Shown: one piece after another, positions 53,368 to 55,515 of the stretch
Layout of the letters: each line of letters begins with the position of its first letter
Numbering within the stretch: position 1 is the stretch's first letter
Source: Streptomyces sp. MBT65
GTDB lineage: Bacteria; Actinomycetota; Actinomycetes; Streptomycetales; Streptomycetaceae
DNA: 55,515 nt
Assembly (NCBI RefSeq): GCF_016612545.1
Contig: NZ_JAENRY010000032.1
Span: 1-55,515, forward strand
Reading direction: 5' to 3'
Program-made: the position numbers and the translations under genes
Notes under the pieces: generated by a model
The model's input: the letters and a program-made list of their open reading frames with translations, nothing else
What the model was told of the DNA's origin: nothing
Database searches by the model: none

Positions 53368-53417
53368 GGAGAACTTCCGGGCCCGGGCTCGTACGGATGC
53401 GGAAATCTCCGGGTTCC
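53368..53417. promoter_or_regulatory. Symmetric divergent ECF promoter sharing one palindromic -10
   Basis: On the plus strand: GGAGAA (53368-53373), 16 bp, CGTACG (53390-53395), 16 bp, GGTTCC (53412-53417). CGTACG is its own reverse complement, so one hexamer is a CGT-type -10 for both strands. The -35s are GGAGAA for the Asp23 operon and GGAACC for the sigma operon, each exactly 16 bp away. ECF promoters have GGAAC about 16 bp before CGT(C/T/A). Confidence 0.65.
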
Positions 53418-53491
53418 CGCGTCACAGCCGCGCCCCGCCCGGGTCTGAAGAAGTGAGAGCACGGACAAGACCGAAGACAGAGAGGCACGCC

Positions 53492-53962
53492 ATGACCACT
53501 CAGACAGCACCGGTAGTCAGCGTCGGCGACGTCAGCCGCGTCGGCAACAAGAGCGGGGCCACGTCCACCCTGTCCGACCGCGGCCGTACGTCGATCGCCG
53601 ATGTCGTCGTCGTGAAGGTGGCCGGCATCGCCGCCCGGGAGATCCCCGGCGTCCACGACATGGGCGGCGGTCTCTCGCGGAGCATCGGCGCCGTGCGGGA
53701 CCGGGTGCCGGGCGGCCGGCCCAACGTGGGACGCGGGGTGAAGGTCGAGGTGGGCGAGCGGCAGACGGCGATCGATCTGGACCTGGTCGTCGAGTACGGG
53801 GTGTCCGTCATGGACGTCGCCCGGGACGTACGGGAGAACGTCATCGCCGCCGTGGAGCGCATCACCGGTCTTGAGGTGGTCGAGGTGAACGTCACCGTCA
53901 ACGACGTCCACCTCCCCGACGAGCACGAGCCCGCGCACACCGGTGACGCCCGCGTGGCATAG
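53492..53962 (+). CDS. Asp23/Gls24 family alkaline-shock protein
   Basis: Predicted 156 residues. Residues about 30-130 are a clear Asp23 domain: GRTSIADVVVVKVAGIAARE, IPGVHDMGGG, VKVEVGERQTAIDLDLVVEY, GVSVMDVARDVRENVIAAVE and RITGLEVVEVNVTVNDVHLP. The family is soluble in itself but is anchored to the membrane by AmaP-type proteins and protects the envelope. ATG at 53492 follows AGAGAGG. It starts the plus-strand operon of the divergent promoter. Confidence 0.92.
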   Translation: MTTQTAPVVSVGDVSRVGNKSGATSTLSDRGRTSIADVVVVKVAGIAAREIPGVHDMGGGLSRSIGAVRDRVPGGRPNVGRGVKVEVGERQTAIDLDLVVEYGVSVMDVARDVRENVIAAVERITGLEVVEVNVTVNDVHLPDEHEPAHTGDARVA

Positions 53963-54063
53963 GGCGGCCGGTCAGGGGCACGGGCAGGAGTGGTGGATCG
54001 GGTGAGAAACGCATCGTGGACCGGTGGACCCGTGGATCGGGTGAGAGGCGGAGGTGGACGGGC

Positions 54064-54249
54064 ATGAGCACACCGTTCGTCGGAATGATCGCGGGCATGG
54101 CCCTGGCGTTCGCCGGCTGGTTCGGCGGATTCGGCGCCTTCCTGCTCGTGGCCGCGCTCGGCGGCCTGGGCTGGGCGGTGGGCCGCTGGTTCGAGCGCGG
54201 CGGCACGGTCCAGGACGTACGGGACGTGTTCGAACGGAACCGCCGATGA
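54064..54249 (+). CDS. Small membrane protein (DUF2273-like)
   Basis: Predicted 61 residues with two hydrophobic segments (FVGMIAGMALAFAGWFGGFG and FLLVAALGGLGWAVGRWF) and a charged tail (DVRDVFERNRR). DUF2273 proteins of this size accompany Asp23 and AmaP genes in Gram-positives. ATG 54064 has GGAGG upstream (GGCGGAGGTGGACGGGC). Its stop overlaps the next ATG (ATGA). Confidence 0.75.
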   Translation: MSTPFVGMIAGMALAFAGWFGGFGAFLLVAALGGLGWAVGRWFERGGTVQDVRDVFERNRR

Positions 54250-55232
54250 CCACATCCGCCACGACCACGGCCGCCGCCGCCCAGCGCGGCACCACCACCG
54301 TCTCGGAGCGAGCGGTCCGCAGGATCGCCGAACGGGCGACCACCGAGGCACTGCCCGGCCGTACGCCCCACACGACGGCGACGGTACGAGGCGGGCGGGC
54401 GGAGGTGTCCCTGGGCGTGACGCTCCCCTACCCCGCCCCGCTCGCGGACGGCGTACGGGACGTCCAACAGCACGTGCTGGCCCGCACCCGGGAACTGACC
54501 GGGCTGGAGGTGCCGACCGCGCGCGTCGAAGTCGTCGCGCTCGCCGCCCCCAGGTACTCCCACCTGCCGGTCTCCCCGGTCGAAGAGGATGTACGGTCCC
54601 CGGCCGAAGAGGATGTACGGCGGCGGACCACCGCGCGCCGCTGGTCCAGGCGCCGCGTCCCCGTGGCCCTGCTCACCTCCCTCGCCACCCTGGCCTGCGC
54701 CGCACTCGCCGTCGACCTGGTCCGGGTGCACACCGCGCACAGCCCGGCGGCGGCCTGGCGCGTCTCCGCGACGCACTGGCTGTCCGGGCACGGTCCCGGG
54801 GACCCGGCCGTCGTGATCGCGGGCGGACTGACAGCGCTGCTCGGGGTATGGATGGTCGTGCTCGCCCTGACGCCGGGCCTGCGTCGCCGGTCCACCGTCC
54901 GCACCGGGGCGGACCGCGTCGACACCACCGTGGACCGCTCGGCGGTCGAGTCCCTGATCCGTGACACGGTGGCGGACGTGAACGGCATCACGACGGTACG
55001 AGTGCGGGTACGCCCCCGGCGGATCACGGTACGAGCGGGCCTGGCCTTCGGCGACCGGGCGGAGGCCTCGACCGCCGCCACGACCGCCGCGCGCGCCGCC
55101 GTAACGTCCTGCCGACTGCGCAAGAACCCCCGGGTACGGGTGACGGTCACCCCGGAGCAGGTGTGGCAACGCCCCGCACCGGCACCGGACGAACCGTCAA
55201 CCACCCCCGCCGCCAAGGAAGTCGACCAGTGA
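54246..55232 (+). CDS. Asp23 domain fused to membrane anchor (DUF6286/AmaP-like)
   Basis: Predicted 328 residues with three parts. Residues about 18-105 are an Asp23-like domain (VSERAVRRIAERATTEALPG, AEVSLGVTLPYPAPLADGVR, VQQHVLARTRELTGLEVPTA). A basic linker (RRRTTARRWSRRRV) leads to two TM helices (PVALLTSLATLACAALAVDL and VIAGGLTALLGVWMVVLAL). Residues 215-315 are a second AmaP-like alpha/beta domain (VDRSAVESLIRDTVADVNGI, RVRVRPRRITVRAGLAFG). It would anchor Asp23 proteins at the membrane. The linker holds a 24-bp-period duplication (54581-54620). Confidence 0.82.
   Translation: MTTSATTTAAAAQRGTTTVSERAVRRIAERATTEALPGRTPHTTATVRGGRAEVSLGVTLPYPAPLADGVRDVQQHVLARTRELTGLEVPTARVEVVALAAPRYSHLPVSPVEEDVRSPAEEDVRRRTTARRWSRRRVPVALLTSLATLACAALAVDLVRVHTAHSPAAAWRVSATHWLSGHGPGDPAVVIAGGLTALLGVWMVVLALTPGLRRRSTVRTGADRVDTTVDRSAVESLIRDTVADVNGITTVRVRVRPRRITVRAGLAFGDRAEASTAATTAARAAVTSCRLRKNPRVRVTVTPEQVWQRPAPAPDEPSTTPAAKEVDQ
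54581..54620 (+). repeat. Direct repeat in the Asp23-anchor gene
   Basis: CGAAGAGGATGTACGG occurs twice exactly (54581-54596 and 54605-54620), a 24-bp period encoding EEDVRSPA then EEDVRRRT. It is an in-frame tandem duplication in the linker between the Asp23-like domain and the TM helices. Confidence 0.85.
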
Positions 55233-55515
55233 CAAGGCCCTCCCACCCCACACCGCTGAACCGGACCGCTCTCGGAGTCACCGGCCTCGCGCTCGCCGTC
55301 GCCGGCACCTGGCTCCTCACCTCGGACCGGCTGCCGTCCTGGTGGCCGGGCGCCGACACGGGCACCGTGCTGCTGGACGCGGGTCGGCTGGCCCGACTGC
55401 ACGCCGAGACCTGGTGGGCACCCACCACGACCGCCACGGCGATCACACTGACCCTCCTCTTCGCCTTCGGCTCGCTCCGCCAGCTGCGCCCGCCCACCGC
55501 CCGCCACCTCGCCCT
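55229..55515 (+). CDS. AmaP-like membrane anchor protein (partial, runs off the window)
   Basis: At least 95 residues, no stop before the window end. GTG at 55229 overlaps the previous stop (GTGA). One TM helix at the N-terminus (ALGVTGLALAVAGTWLLT), a short outer loop (DTGTVLLDAGRLARLHAETW), and a second TM (TTTATAITLTLLFAFGSL) follow the layout of alkaline shock response membrane anchor proteins. It is the fourth gene of the Asp23 operon. Confidence 0.7.
   Translation, partial: MTRPSHPTPLNRTALGVTGLALAVAGTWLLTSDRLPSWWPGADTGTVLLDAGRLARLHAETWWAPTTTATAITLTLLFAFGSLRQLRPPTARHLA

Overview
The window is high-GC actinobacterial chromosome, almost certainly Streptomyces or a close relative. The support is G/C-ending codons throughout, GTG starts, ATGA/GTGA gene overlaps, several ECF sigma/anti-sigma pairs, NarL-type and OmpR-type two-component systems, ATP-binding LuxR-family (LAL) regulators and many secreted beta-propeller proteins. 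It opens inside the 3' end of a tRNA, best read as tRNA-Gly(CCC), and ends inside an Asp23/Gls24 gene cluster. Most of it looks like accessory or arm-type DNA with many one- or two-gene regulatory modules and several decayed genes.

Layout. 1-5247: an integrase-less insert flanked by the tRNA 3' end and a partial copy of the same tRNA (5204-5247). It carries an MFS transporter, a large secreted BNR-propeller protein and a lipoprotein. 5.6-8.9 kb: a frameshifted Hint-type polymorphic-toxin tail with an intact candidate immunity gene, an HxlR regulator, a decayed SDR duplicate, an intact SDR-like gene and a divergent TetR regulator with a long palindromic operator. 9-20.9 kb: two divergent LAL regulators, one with a ruined P-loop; then an SDR-like gene that has lost its catalytic residues, a zinc ADH and a DHA2 drug exporter; then a histidine-kinase remnant coupled to an atypical response regulator and a secreted BNR protein. 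21-24.8 kb: an ABC transporter plus two-component operon. 25-34.6 kb: a DUF4132-like protein, a Ser/Thr kinase with a PQQ-type propeller, and MerR/old yellow enzyme, XRE/aldo-keto reductase and SDR modules.

34.6-41.1 kb is a cell-wall block: a DD-carboxypeptidase, then a lipoprotein, sensor kinase and OmpR regulator operon, with a class A PBP diverging from it. 41.3-44.2 kb is a SigK/RskA/fasciclin block resembling the mycobacterial sigK-rskA-mpt83/mpt70 arrangement. Three copies of one promoter motif (CCAATCC, 16-17 nt, CGGATW) sit before sigK, the fasciclin lipoprotein gene and a divergent SnoaL-like gene. 44.3-48.7 kb is an ECF sigma, membrane anti-sigma and ABC-transporter operon, followed by a PBP pseudogene, a small membrane protein and a secreted lactonase-fold propeller protein.

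51.7-55.5 kb holds the most unusual unit. An ECF sigma factor is coupled to a soluble zinc-finger anti-sigma that appears fused to an Asp23-like domain, plus a further Asp23-like gene. Diverging from it are Asp23, a small membrane protein, an Asp23-plus-membrane-anchor protein and a second anchor gene that runs off the window. The two arms face each other across one symmetric promoter: GGAGAA, 16 nt, the palindrome CGTACG, 16 nt, GGTTCC. A single shared -10 could therefore serve both directions, which suggests an autoregulated envelope-stress (alkaline-shock-like) module.
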